This document shows, piece by piece, positions 8,397 through 15,944 of a stretch of 64,000 nucleotides of DNA. The stretch comes from Geobacter sp. UBA698 (lineage in GTDB: Bacteria > Desulfobacterota > Desulfuromonadia > Geobacterales > Pseudopelobacteraceae), in NCBI GenBank assembly GCA_002298925.1, contig DBMM01000091.1, forward strand, positions 1 through 64,000, written 5' to 3'. The translations under genes were made by a program, and so were the position numbers. Position 1 is the stretch's first letter. Each line of letters begins with the position of its first letter. The notes below the pieces were generated by a model, which made no database searches, was not told where the DNA came from, and worked only from the letters and a program-made list of their open reading frames with translations.

Positions 8397-8576
8397 ATGA
8401 GCAACAAATTGCAGGTTACTCTTGTAAAAAGCACAATCGGAAAACCCAAGAAGCATAGCAGTATTATTGCCGGCCTTGGCTTGACTAAGCTTCATAAAAC
8501 TGTTGAGCTTGCTGACACCCCTGAAGTGCGAGGGATGATTGCTAAAGTCAGTCATATGCTGAATATCGTTCGTTAA
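8397..8576 (+). CDS. rpmD: 50S ribosomal protein L30
   Basis: This 59-residue reading frame begins M-S-N-K-L-Q-V-T-L-V-K-S-T-I-G and ends S-H-M-L-N-I-V-R, the pattern of L30, including G-L-G-L-T-K-L-H-K-T-V. It fills the gap between rpsE and rplO, its normal place. A GTGAGG site precedes the ATG. Confidence 0.96.
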   Translation: MSNKLQVTLVKSTIGKPKKHSSIIAGLGLTKLHKTVELADTPEVRGMIAKVSHMLNIVR

Positions 8577-8589
8577 AAAGGTGAATATA

Positions 8590-9033
8590 ATGGATCTGAA
8601 TACATTGAGGCCCGCTCTGGGCTCAACTAAGCAGGGAAAACGAATTGGTCGCGGTCCTGGTTCCGGTACAGGCAAAACAGCCGGTAAAGGTCATAAAGGC
8701 CAGAAAGCCCGGTCAGGTGGAAGTATCAAGGCTGGCTTTGAAGGCGGTCAAATGCCTCTTCAGCGTCGTTTGCCGAAACGGGGTTTTACACCGTTGGATC
8801 GTGTGGAGTATTCCCTTGTTAATCTAAAACATCTTGAGGCTTTTGAGTCTGGCTCAGTGATTGATGCAGCTGCTTTGGTTGCACGTGGTCTGATTAAAAG
8901 TGTATGTGTAAAAATCAAAATTCTCGGAGATGGTGATCTTACGAAATCACTTTCCGTTTCTGCAACAAAGTTCAGTCAGTCAGCCAAAGATAAGATTATT
9001 GCTGCTGGCGGAACTTTTGAGGAGAAGGCATAG
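8590..9033 (+). CDS. rplO: 50S ribosomal protein L15
   Basis: L15 (147 residues) is a late-assembly 50S protein. M-D-L-N-T-L-R-P-A-L-G-S and G-R-G-P-G-S-G-T-G-K-T-A-G-K-G-H-K-G are typical. The ATG at 8590 was chosen over the in-frame GTG at 8581 because that GTG is part of the AAAGGTG ribosome-binding site. The stop codon shares a base with the secY GTG start. Confidence 0.96.
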   Translation: MDLNTLRPALGSTKQGKRIGRGPGSGTGKTAGKGHKGQKARSGGSIKAGFEGGQMPLQRRLPKRGFTPLDRVEYSLVNLKHLEAFESGSVIDAAALVARGLIKSVCVKIKILGDGDLTKSLSVSATKFSQSAKDKIIAAGGTFEEKA

Positions 9034-10340
9034 TGCTTGATGCACTCAAAAATATTTTCAAGATTCCAGAGCTTAAAAAGCGAGTGTTATTTTCTCTAGG
9101 TATGTTGGCTGTGTATCGTATCGGCTGTCATATACCTACGCCCGGCATTGACCGTATTGCCTTGGCTCATTTCTTCAAGCAGTCCCAGGGAACCTTGCTG
9201 GGACTGTTTGATATGTTCTCCGGTGGAGCCCTTGAGCGTTTAACTGTGTTTGCTCTTGGTATCATGCCCTATATTTCGTCTTCGATTATTTTTCAATTGT
9301 TGACCGTGGTTGTACCAGCGATTGAAAAGTTGTCCAAAGAAGGCGAATCTGGCAGAAAAAAGATTATTCAGTATACACGATATGGAACAGTTTTGCTGAG
9401 TATTGTACAAGGATTGGGTATTGCTATTGGTCTCGAAAGCATGCGGGGACCCGCTGGCGAATTAGTTGTTCCCGTTCCAGGATGGTCTTTTAGGTTAATG
9501 ACTGTGCTTACTCTGACGGCCGGAACTGCATTCATTATGTGGCTTGGTGAGCAAATGTCAGAAAAAGGGATCGGAAATGGTATTTCGCTGATCATATTTG
9601 CCGGAATTGTTGTCAGAATTCCGACCGCCTTGGCGAATACCGGCAAACTTCTTAATGCTGGTCAGATCTCACTTTTTTCAATTATCTTTGTGCTTGCATT
9701 GATGTTTGTTGTAATTGCTGCTGTAGTATTCGTGGAACGAGGTCAGCGTCGTTTGCCTATACATTATGCTAAACGCGTTGTCGGCCTAAAAACATTCAAT
9801 GCCCAATCTTCTCATCTTCCACTTAAGGTTAACATGGCTGGGGTCATACCACCTATCTTTGCATCCTCAATCATCATGTTTCCGGCCACTATTGCCAATT
9901 TTATTGATATTCCTTGGGTTCAAAAGGCCGCCAAAAGCCTTACACCAGGTAATTGGGTATACAACATATTTTTTGTTGCGTTCATAATATTTTTCTGTTA
10001 TTTCTATACGGCTGTAACGTTTAACCCTGTTGATGTTGCTGAAAATATAAAAAAGCATGGTGGTTATATACCAGGTATCAGACCAGGCAAAGAAACTTCA
10101 GATTTTATGGATAGTGTTCTGACTAGATTAACTTTTGCTGGTGCAATTTATATATCTTTGGTGTGTGTGTTGCCGTCAATACTTATTGGTAAATTCAACC
10201 TTCCCTTTTACTTTGGTGGTACGGCTCTTCTGATTGCGGTGGGAGTTGGTATGGATACTGTTGCTCAGATAGAGTCACATCTGATAACACGCAATTATGA
10301 GGGTTTTTTGAAGGGTGTCAGGATCAGAGGGAGAAAGTAG
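9033..10340 (+). CDS. secY: Protein translocase subunit SecY
   Basis: SecY (435 residues) forms the inner-membrane channel through which SecA pushes unfolded proteins. About ten membrane segments are visible, together with the family motifs G-I-M-P-Y-I-S-S-S-I, G-I-G-N-G-I-S-L-I-I-F-A-G-I and E-R-G-Q-R-R-L-P-I. The GTG start overlaps the rplO stop by one base. Its partner gene secA is in the same window at 30.6-33.3 kb on the other strand. Confidence 0.99.
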   Translation: MLDALKNIFKIPELKKRVLFSLGMLAVYRIGCHIPTPGIDRIALAHFFKQSQGTLLGLFDMFSGGALERLTVFALGIMPYISSSIIFQLLTVVVPAIEKLSKEGESGRKKIIQYTRYGTVLLSIVQGLGIAIGLESMRGPAGELVVPVPGWSFRLMTVLTLTAGTAFIMWLGEQMSEKGIGNGISLIIFAGIVVRIPTALANTGKLLNAGQISLFSIIFVLALMFVVIAAVVFVERGQRRLPIHYAKRVVGLKTFNAQSSHLPLKVNMAGVIPPIFASSIIMFPATIANFIDIPWVQKAAKSLTPGNWVYNIFFVAFIIFFCYFYTAVTFNPVDVAENIKKHGGYIPGIRPGKETSDFMDSVLTRLTFAGAIYISLVCVLPSILIGKFNLPFYFGGTALLIAVGVGMDTVAQIESHLITRNYEGFLKGVRIRGRK

Positions 10341-10341
10341 T

Positions 10342-11004
10342 ATGTATCTGATTCTTTTTGGTCCTCCGGGCGCTGGCAAGGGTACCCAAGCTGAATTCAT
10401 TGTTCAGAGATTTGGTATTCCGCAGATATCCACCGGTGATATTCTCAGGGCTGCGGTAAAGGCTCAGACGTCACTTGGCTTGAAAGCTAAGTCAATAATG
10501 GACGCTGGCGGTCTGGTGTCAGATGATGTTGTTTTGGGAATTGTTTCTGAACGACTTTCGATGCCAGATTGCGAACGTGGTTTTGTTCTGGATGGTTTTC
10601 CGAGGACGATACCTCAAGCTGATGAGCTTAAATCTATTCTTTCAAATATGAACAGAAGCATTGATTTTGTTATTTCTCTCGAAGTAAATAACATTGAGTT
10701 GGTTCAGCGTCTCTCTGGCCGTCGCGCATGCTCTGCATGTGGGAAGGGCTATCATGTTGTGAATGCTCCCCCAAGGCTAGACGGAGTATGTGATATATGC
10801 GGAAGTGCATTGCTGCAAAGGGATGATGATCGTGAGGAGTCTGTAACAAATCGTCTTGCCGTCTATGATCAACAGACGGCTCCTCTAAAGGCATATTATT
10901 TGAGCTCGGGAGTCCTACGTAGTGTAGACGGGACCGGCAGTGTCTCGCAGATTCAAGAACGTATTTGTTCTATCTTGGAAGGGCAGTCTGTTGATAATCC
11001 TTAA
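10342..11004 (+). CDS. adk: Adenylate kinase, zinc-lid type
   Basis: Adenylate kinase (220 residues) interconverts ATP plus AMP with two ADP in the cytoplasm. The P-loop G-P-P-G-A-G-K-G-T-Q, the D-G-F-P-R-T motif and a four-cysteine lid (C-S-A-C and C-D-I-C) mark the long, zinc-binding type. The ATG one base after the secY stop was chosen; an upstream start inside secY lacks support. Its end overlaps map by 14 bases. Confidence 0.98.
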   Translation: MYLILFGPPGAGKGTQAEFIVQRFGIPQISTGDILRAAVKAQTSLGLKAKSIMDAGGLVSDDVVLGIVSERLSMPDCERGFVLDGFPRTIPQADELKSILSNMNRSIDFVISLEVNNIELVQRLSGRRACSACGKGYHVVNAPPRLDGVCDICGSALLQRDDDREESVTNRLAVYDQQTAPLKAYYLSSGVLRSVDGTGSVSQIQERICSILEGQSVDNP

Positions 11005-11740
11005 GTCTCCTCGTGAGATTGAGCGGATGAGGGTTTCGTGCAGGATGGTTGCTGAAATTTTGCTCCTACTTAAAGAGCGAGTTCAGCCTGGCATTACTAC
11101 ATCAGAACTAGAATCAATAGCTTCTGCGGAAGCCACAAAACGTAAAGCAAAGGCGGCTTTCAAAGGTTATTGTAATTATCCCAGTGCTTTGTGCTGCTCC
11201 CCTAACAATCAAGTGGTACATGGCATACCTAACGCATTGCCTTTGCGGGACGGTGATATTGTTAGTCTAGATTTTGGTATTCTTTATGATGACTTTTATG
11301 GTGATGCTGCAGTTACGCTCCCGGTAGGTGTAGTAACACCCTCGCTTAAATCATTGCTTGATGCAACCGAAATGTCACTGTATGCAGGTATTGAGAAAGC
11401 AGTTCCAGGTGGCAGACTGTTTGATGTTTCTTATGCAATTCAGAATTTTGTTGAAAAGTGTGGTTACTCAGTAGTTAAAGATTTTGTTGGACATGGAATC
11501 GGCAGAAGTTTGCATGAAGATCCACAGATTCCTAATTTCGGTTGTGCTGGGAAAGGTGTTAAACTTAAGCCTGGTATGGTTCTGGCAATTGAGCCAATGA
11601 TTAATGAGAAATCGCATGAAGTTCTGGTTCTTGAAGACGGTTGGACGGTGGTAACTAAAGATGGCGGAATGTCAGCACATTTTGAACATACTGTCGCCAT
11701 TACTGATAAAGGACCTGATATTTTGACGCGGGTTGACTAA
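10991..11740 (+). CDS. map: Methionine aminopeptidase, type I
   Basis: This 249-residue enzyme removes the first methionine from new proteins. The metal ligands are visible: D in L-D-F-G-I, D in Y-G-D-A-A, H in G-H-G-I-G, E in I-E-P-M and E in H-F-E-H-T. The TTG start yields M-I-I-L-K-S-P-R-E-I-E, the normal N-terminus, with GGAAGG about eight bases before it; it lies inside the end of adk, so translation is likely coupled. No infA lies between map and rpmJ. Confidence 0.96.
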   Translation: MIILKSPREIERMRVSCRMVAEILLLLKERVQPGITTSELESIASAEATKRKAKAAFKGYCNYPSALCCSPNNQVVHGIPNALPLRDGDIVSLDFGILYDDFYGDAAVTLPVGVVTPSLKSLLDATEMSLYAGIEKAVPGGRLFDVSYAIQNFVEKCGYSVVKDFVGHGIGRSLHEDPQIPNFGCAGKGVKLKPGMVLAIEPMINEKSHEVLVLEDGWTVVTKDGGMSAHFEHTVAITDKGPDILTRVD

Positions 11741-11757
11741 CGCGTGAAGGGGAGCAT

Positions 11758-11871
11758 ATGAAAGTAAGAGCATCTGTAAAGAAAATTTGTGACAAATGTA
11801 AAATTATAAAACGTAAGGGTGTTGTCCGCGTTATCTGTGATATCCCCAAGCATTCACAGCGTCAGGGATGA
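11758..11871 (+). CDS. rpmJ: 50S ribosomal protein L36, zinc form
   Basis: A 37-residue frame starting M-K-V-R-A-S-V-K-K-I-C-D-K-C and ending H-S-Q-R-Q-G is L36. The three cysteines and one histidine of the zinc-binding version are all present. A GGGGAGC site precedes the ATG. It follows map by 17 bases and precedes rpsM by 22. Confidence 0.97.
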   Translation: MKVRASVKKICDKCKIIKRKGVVRVICDIPKHSQRQG

Positions 11872-11893
11872 GTTACTAAAGGAGGACTTTCAA

Positions 11894-12262
11894 TTGGCAC
11901 GAATTGCAGGTATTGATTTACCAAAAAATAAACGGATAGTTATTGCTCTGACCTATGTTTATGGAATAGGCAACTCTAAGGCGGAATCCATTCTCGCTGC
12001 GACAAAGGTTGATCCCAATACTCGCACCGACAAATTGACCGAAGCTGAGGTTTCTCGTTTGCGCGATGAAATCGACCGCAACATTAAGGTTGAGGGTGAT
12101 CTTCGTCGCGAGATTTCCATGAATATCAAGCGTCTTATGGACTTAGGCTGTTATCGTGGGCTTCGTCACAGGAAGGGGCTTCCGGTCAGGGGACAGCGTA
12201 CCAAGACCAATGCACGCACTCGTAAGGGTCCTGCTCGTACAGTTGCCGGCAAGAAGAAATAA
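11894..12262 (+). CDS. rpsM: 30S ribosomal protein S13
   Basis: S13 (122 residues) lies in the 30S head and contacts S19 and the P-site tRNA. The TTG start gives A-R-I-A-G-I-D-L-P after the initiator, the universal beginning, and a perfect AAAGGAGG site lies just upstream; the longer in-frame option would overlap rpmJ. R-G-L-R-H-R-K-G-L-P-V-R-G-Q-R-T is the C-terminal signature. Confidence 0.97.
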   Translation: MARIAGIDLPKNKRIVIALTYVYGIGNSKAESILAATKVDPNTRTDKLTEAEVSRLRDEIDRNIKVEGDLRREISMNIKRLMDLGCYRGLRHRKGLPVRGQRTKTNARTRKGPARTVAGKKK

Positions 12263-12287
12263 TCCAATTTAGCCCGGAGAATTAAGA

Positions 12288-12683
12288 ATGGCAAGTCCAG
12301 CTAAGAAAGTCGTCCGTAAAAAGAAGGAACGTAAAAACATTACAAATGGTGTTGCTCATATTCAGGCAACTTTTAACAACACTATTATAACAATCACAGA
12401 TCCAGCCGGCAATGTTATCGCTTGGTCAACTTCCGGTGCCAAGGGTTTCAAGGGATCTCGTAAAAGTACGCCTTTTGCTGCACAGATTGCCGCCGAAGAT
12501 TGTGCCAAAAAAGCCCAGGAACATGGTCTCAGAAACGTTGAAGTTTACGTTAAGGGACCAGGTTCAGGTCGTGAGTCCGCACTCAGGGCTTTGCAGGCAG
12601 CCGGCTTCAATGTAAGTTTCATTAAAGACGTGACGCCGATCCCTCATAACGGATGTCGTCCGCCTAAAAGAAGAAGAGTATAA
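12288..12683 (+). CDS. rpsK: 30S ribosomal protein S11
   Basis: S11 (131 residues) lines the platform of the 30S subunit by the mRNA exit. G-V-A-H-I-Q-A-T-F-N-N-T-I-I-T-I-T-D and the C-terminal P-H-N-G-C-R-P-P-K-R-R-R-V are diagnostic. It lies between rpsM and rpsD as in a normal alpha operon. Confidence 0.98.
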   Translation: MASPAKKVVRKKKERKNITNGVAHIQATFNNTIITITDPAGNVIAWSTSGAKGFKGSRKSTPFAAQIAAEDCAKKAQEHGLRNVEVYVKGPGSGRESALRALQAAGFNVSFIKDVTPIPHNGCRPPKRRRV

Positions 12684-12714
12684 CAAAGACTAGCTTTTAT
12701 TAAGGAGGTTTTCA

Positions 12715-13341
12715 TTGGCTCGATATACAGGTCCTTCTTGCCGTTTGTGCAGAAGAGAGAACATGGAGCTTTTTCTGAAGGGGGATCGGTGTTACACCGA
12801 CAAGTGCGCTATCAAGCGCCGTAACTATCCTCCGGGACAGCATGGCCAGGGACGTACAAAAACCTCTGCCTATGGTGTCCAGCTCAGGGAAAAGCAAAAA
12901 CTCAGAAGGATTTACGGTTTGCTTGAAAAGCAATTTCGTAGCTATTTTGCTGAAGCCGACCGTTTAAAAGGCGTAACAGGAGAAAATTTGCTTTTTCTCC
13001 TTGAAAAACGTCTTGATAATGTTGTGTACCGGCTTGGTTTTGCTTCTTCACGCACCGAGTCACGCCAACTTGTGCGACACGGGCACTTTACACTGAACGG
13101 CAGACGAGTTGATATTCCTTCCATCCAGTTAAAGGTTGGTGATGTTATTGCGTTGCGTGACAAGAGCAAGCAGATTACCTCCATCAATGATGCACTCGAA
13201 GCGGTAGTTCGTCGTGGCATACCGCAGTGGCTTGAGCTTGATAAGGATGCCTTTAAGGGCAACATCAAAGGTCTTCCTGTTCGTGAGGATATAACTACTC
13301 CGATTCAGGAGCAATTGGTCGTCGAGCTCTATTCCAAGTAA
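12715..13341 (+). CDS. rpsD: 30S ribosomal protein S4, zinc-binding form
   Basis: S4 (208 residues) starts 30S assembly and in E. coli represses the alpha operon. The N-terminal cysteines (C-R-L-C-R-R and C-Y-T-D-K-C) suggest a zinc site. An S4 RNA-binding domain begins near residue 98 (R-L-D-N-V-V-Y-R-L-G-F-A). The start is TTG after AGGAGG, with a sequence context identical over 15 bases to that of rpsE. Confidence 0.98.
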   Translation: MARYTGPSCRLCRRENMELFLKGDRCYTDKCAIKRRNYPPGQHGQGRTKTSAYGVQLREKQKLRRIYGLLEKQFRSYFAEADRLKGVTGENLLFLLEKRLDNVVYRLGFASSRTESRQLVRHGHFTLNGRRVDIPSIQLKVGDVIALRDKSKQITSINDALEAVVRRGIPQWLELDKDAFKGNIKGLPVREDITTPIQEQLVVELYSK

Positions 13342-13407
13342 TTTTTGAGTGCAGTCATTCTTGCTCGTAGCATCCAGTACCGGGTATTCCTTCCGGAGGA
13401 GGTTGTA

Positions 13408-14430
13408 ATGTACAAAAACTGGCGCGATCTTATCAGGCCAAAACAGCTGCAGGTTGAGAAAGAATCGCTTTCAGATACTTACGGTAAATTTATTGCAGAA
13501 CCTTTCGAACGTGGTTTTGGAACTACGCTTGGAAATTCCATAAGAAGAATATTACTTTCCTCTTTGCAGGGAGCTGCGATAACTTCCTTGCGTATAAAAG
13601 GCGTTTTACACGAGTTCTCTGCAATTCAAGGTGTTACTGAAGACGTAACAGACATAATTCTTAACCTTAAGGGTGTTCGTCTTAAACTTCATTCAGCTGA
13701 TCAGGCATCAATTCGTGTCGTCCATAATGGTGAGGGCGTTGTGAAAGCCGGCGATTTTGTTGTCGGTCACAATGTTGAAGTTATGAATCCTGATCATCAT
13801 ATTGCCACCTGTGGCAAGGATGCCAATTTTGAAATGGACATGACTGTCAGGATGGGTAAGGGCTATGTCTCTGCAGACCGTAACCGTGATGAAAAGGCAC
13901 CGGTTGGTACGATACCTATCGACGCAATTTATTCTCCCATTAAAAAAGTAAATTTTACAGTATCTAATGCCCGTGTGGGGCAGATGACAGATTATGACAA
14001 ACTGACCTTGGAAGTATGGACCGATGGCAGTGCAAAGCCTGAGGATGCGGTTGCTTACTCTGCTAAGATCATGAAAGAGCAATTGACGATATTCATCAAC
14101 TTTGATGAAGAGTCAGAACCGCAGCAGTTTGAAGATTCGCAGGAAGAGATTGATAAGATCAATGAAAATCTTTATCGCACAGTTGAAGAACTCGAGTTAT
14201 CTGTCCGTTCTGCCAATTGTCTGAAAAATGCTGGCATTAAGTATATCGGTGAACTGGTGTCAAAATCCGAAGCTGAAATGCTTAAGACTCAAAATTTCGG
14301 TCGTAAGTCACTAAACGAAATCAAGGATATTCTCTGCGATATGGGGTTAACGTTCGGCATGAAGCTAGATGCGTTTCCTGATCCGGAGATGATTCGTCGT
14401 CTGCGTGGCGAGCAAACGGAAGAAGAGTAG
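13408..14430 (+). CDS. rpoA: DNA-directed RNA polymerase alpha subunit
   Basis: The alpha subunit (340 residues) is the scaffold of RNA polymerase. The N-terminal domain (about 1-235; R-G-F-G-T-T-L-G-N-S-I-R-R-I-L-L-S-S) dimerises, and the C-terminal domain (about 255-325; L-K-N-A-G-I-K-Y-I-G-E-L) binds UP elements and regulators. The ATG giving M-Y-K-N-W-R-D-L-I-R-P was chosen because GGAGGAGG lies directly upstream; an earlier in-frame start after rpsD has no homology support. Confidence 0.98.
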   Translation: MYKNWRDLIRPKQLQVEKESLSDTYGKFIAEPFERGFGTTLGNSIRRILLSSLQGAAITSLRIKGVLHEFSAIQGVTEDVTDIILNLKGVRLKLHSADQASIRVVHNGEGVVKAGDFVVGHNVEVMNPDHHIATCGKDANFEMDMTVRMGKGYVSADRNRDEKAPVGTIPIDAIYSPIKKVNFTVSNARVGQMTDYDKLTLEVWTDGSAKPEDAVAYSAKIMKEQLTIFINFDEESEPQQFEDSQEEIDKINENLYRTVEELELSVRSANCLKNAGIKYIGELVSKSEAEMLKTQNFGRKSLNEIKDILCDMGLTFGMKLDAFPDPEMIRRLRGEQTEEE

Positions 14431-14468
14431 TACCTCGACTGTAATTAGCTTCAGAAAGGAATATAGTT

Positions 14469-14957
14469 ATGCGTCACAATAAAGCAGGCAGGCGTCTTGG
14501 TAGAAAAACGAGTCACCGTGAAGCGATGTTTAGAAACATGGTCACTTCACTTCTGAGCCATGAAAAAATAACGACAACTGATGCTAAGGCAAAAGAAATA
14601 CGCTCAGTAGCTGAGAAGATGATCACTCTCGGCAAGCGCGGTGATTTGCATTCAATGCGACTGGCTGCTTCTTACATCAGGGAAAAGTCTGTTGTCACCA
14701 AGCTTTTCACTACGATAGCTCCTCGCTACAAAGAGCGTTCAGGTGGCTACACGCGCATTATTAAACTCGGTATTCGTCAAGGTGATACAGCGCCTATTTC
14801 TCTGATTGAACTTGTCGAAGAGGAATTTACTCCCAAGTCTCCTAAGCAGAAGCCTGTAAAAGCTGTTGTCGCTCCTGTATCGTCTAAAGGTGAAGAAGTA
14901 GTACCAGCTACCATTGCCGAAGAAGAAGCTTCCGTCTGCGAGGCAAGTGCAGACTAA
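14469..14957 (+). CDS. rplQ: 50S ribosomal protein L17 with acidic C-terminal tail
   Basis: L17 lies near the tunnel exit. Residues 1-118 are the usual protein (M-R-H-N-K-A-G-R-R-L-G-R-K-T-S-H-R and the end L-V-E). The remaining roughly 45 residues form a low-complexity Lys/Val/Ala/Glu tail not needed for the fold and of unknown use; L17 is commonly about 120 residues. It is the last gene of the ribosomal cluster and is followed by a strong terminator. Confidence 0.97.
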   Translation: MRHNKAGRRLGRKTSHREAMFRNMVTSLLSHEKITTTDAKAKEIRSVAEKMITLGKRGDLHSMRLAASYIREKSVVTKLFTTIAPRYKERSGGYTRIIKLGIRQGDTAPISLIELVEEEFTPKSPKQKPVKAVVAPVSSKGEEVVPATIAEEEASVCEASAD

Positions 14958-14988
14958 GTTTCTATGTCACTGAAGAAAATGATATCCC

Positions 14989-15027
14989 AAAAGGGGGCAC
15001 GGATAAATTCCGCGCCCCTTTTTTTTT
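14989..15027 (+). terminator. Rho-independent terminator closing the ribosomal cluster
   Basis: About 30 bases after rplQ, AAAAGGGG pairs with CCCCTTTT around an inner CGG/CCG region, and the stem runs into a stretch of nine T on the plus strand. It ends the only long uninterrupted plus-strand transcription unit in the window. Confidence 0.9.
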
Positions 15028-15045
15028 GTGGTTATTCCAAGCATG

Positions 15046-15492
15046 TCAGGTCACAAGATCAACCACCAGTCCCTTGATGCCGATAACTTTGGCGGTAATT
15101 GCCATAATGTCACGGTTTTCATTGACAATCAGGCTGTAGAGTCGGTCCGCTTCTGAATTGATTACCGTTAAGATTTCGTAATAGCGCGGGTTTTGCGGAG
15201 TACCGCCAATTTTTTCAAGTCGGTAGGCTTCACTGCTGATCTTCGTTGCCAAGCGGCTTAACAGATTACGAAACTGTTTGAAGTTTCCCAAATGCGGTTC
15301 TTTTTGCAGCTTTTCTGCCACCACATCAATATCCCTTCGTAATTCATCCACTTCCTGGTTATAGGAGCTGATCTCGGTCTGTTTCTGATCCAGTTCAGCC
15401 ATAAAAAATCTGGGTGCTTCTGTCTGGCGTGAAACAGTTTTTCCCGCGCTTTTGCCGAGATTACGTGCAGATGTGGCGTCCTTGATTATCAT
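15046..15492 (-). CDS. YaaR family (DUF327-like) protein
   Basis: A 148-residue soluble, mostly helical protein. The C-terminal half (N-P-R-Y-Y-E-I-L-T-V-I-N-S-E-A-D-R-L followed by I-G-I-K-G-L-V-V-D-L) resembles the ending of the YaaR/DUF327 family, whose role is not well defined. The ATG has AAGGAT upstream. It stands alone, converging on rplQ from the other side of the shared gap. The family assignment is by remembered pattern only. Confidence 0.65.
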   Translation of the reverse strand: MIIKDATSARNLGKSAGKTVSRQTEAPRFFMAELDQKQTEISSYNQEVDELRRDIDVVAEKLQKEPHLGNFKQFRNLLSRLATKISSEAYRLEKIGGTPQNPRYYEILTVINSEADRLYSLIVNENRDIMAITAKVIGIKGLVVDLVT

Positions 15493-15642
15493 GGCTGATC
15501 CTTTGGACTGTGAAGTCTAGCAACAGTATCATATGTATGTCGATCATTCAATTGATGCAAAAATGCAACAATACCGTTTGCATCACCACGTCCATATGAT
15601 ATGATTTTGTGCATTAGTCCATCAAGGGAATTGGAGGTAGCT

Positions 15643-15939
15643 ATGTTTGAATTACTGGAGAAGGCCGTTATGACCGCCGTCGGTGCGGCAGCAATTACTC
15701 AGAAGAAGGCAGAAGAATTGATAGCCGAAATGAAGGATAAATACAAGTTGAGTGAAGATGAAGGTAAGGAATTTGTCGAGCGCTTACAATCGATTGCCAA
15801 GGACAGCAAGAGCAAGTTGCGCGAGATGTCTGAGATAGAAGTTCAGAAAGTGGTTGATCGGTTGGGATTAGTCACACGCGAAGATTTTGATAGACTAGAA
15901 AAGCGCGTACAGGAACTTGAGAACAAGTCAAACGGTTAG
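15643..15939 (+). CDS. Phasin-like small helical protein
   Basis: A 98-residue protein rich in Lys and Glu with heptad-like helices (residues 15-70) and a short coiled coil at the end (F-D-R-L-E-K-R-V-Q-E-L-E). It resembles the short phasin-like or polyhydroxyalkanoate-granule-associated family that often precedes an ABC1 kinase gene. The ATG at 15643 follows TTGGAGG. The next gene begins five bases after its stop, so the two are cotranscribed. Confidence 0.65.
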   Translation: MFELLEKAVMTAVGAAAITQKKAEELIAEMKDKYKLSEDEGKEFVERLQSIAKDSKSKLREMSEIEVQKVVDRLGLVTREDFDRLEKRVQELENKSNG

Positions 15940-15944
15940 CCGTA

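Noticed and set aside
11758..11871. Whether the small gene after map might be infA
   Set aside because: Length (37 residues) and the C-x2-C plus C...H pattern fit L36, not IF-1.
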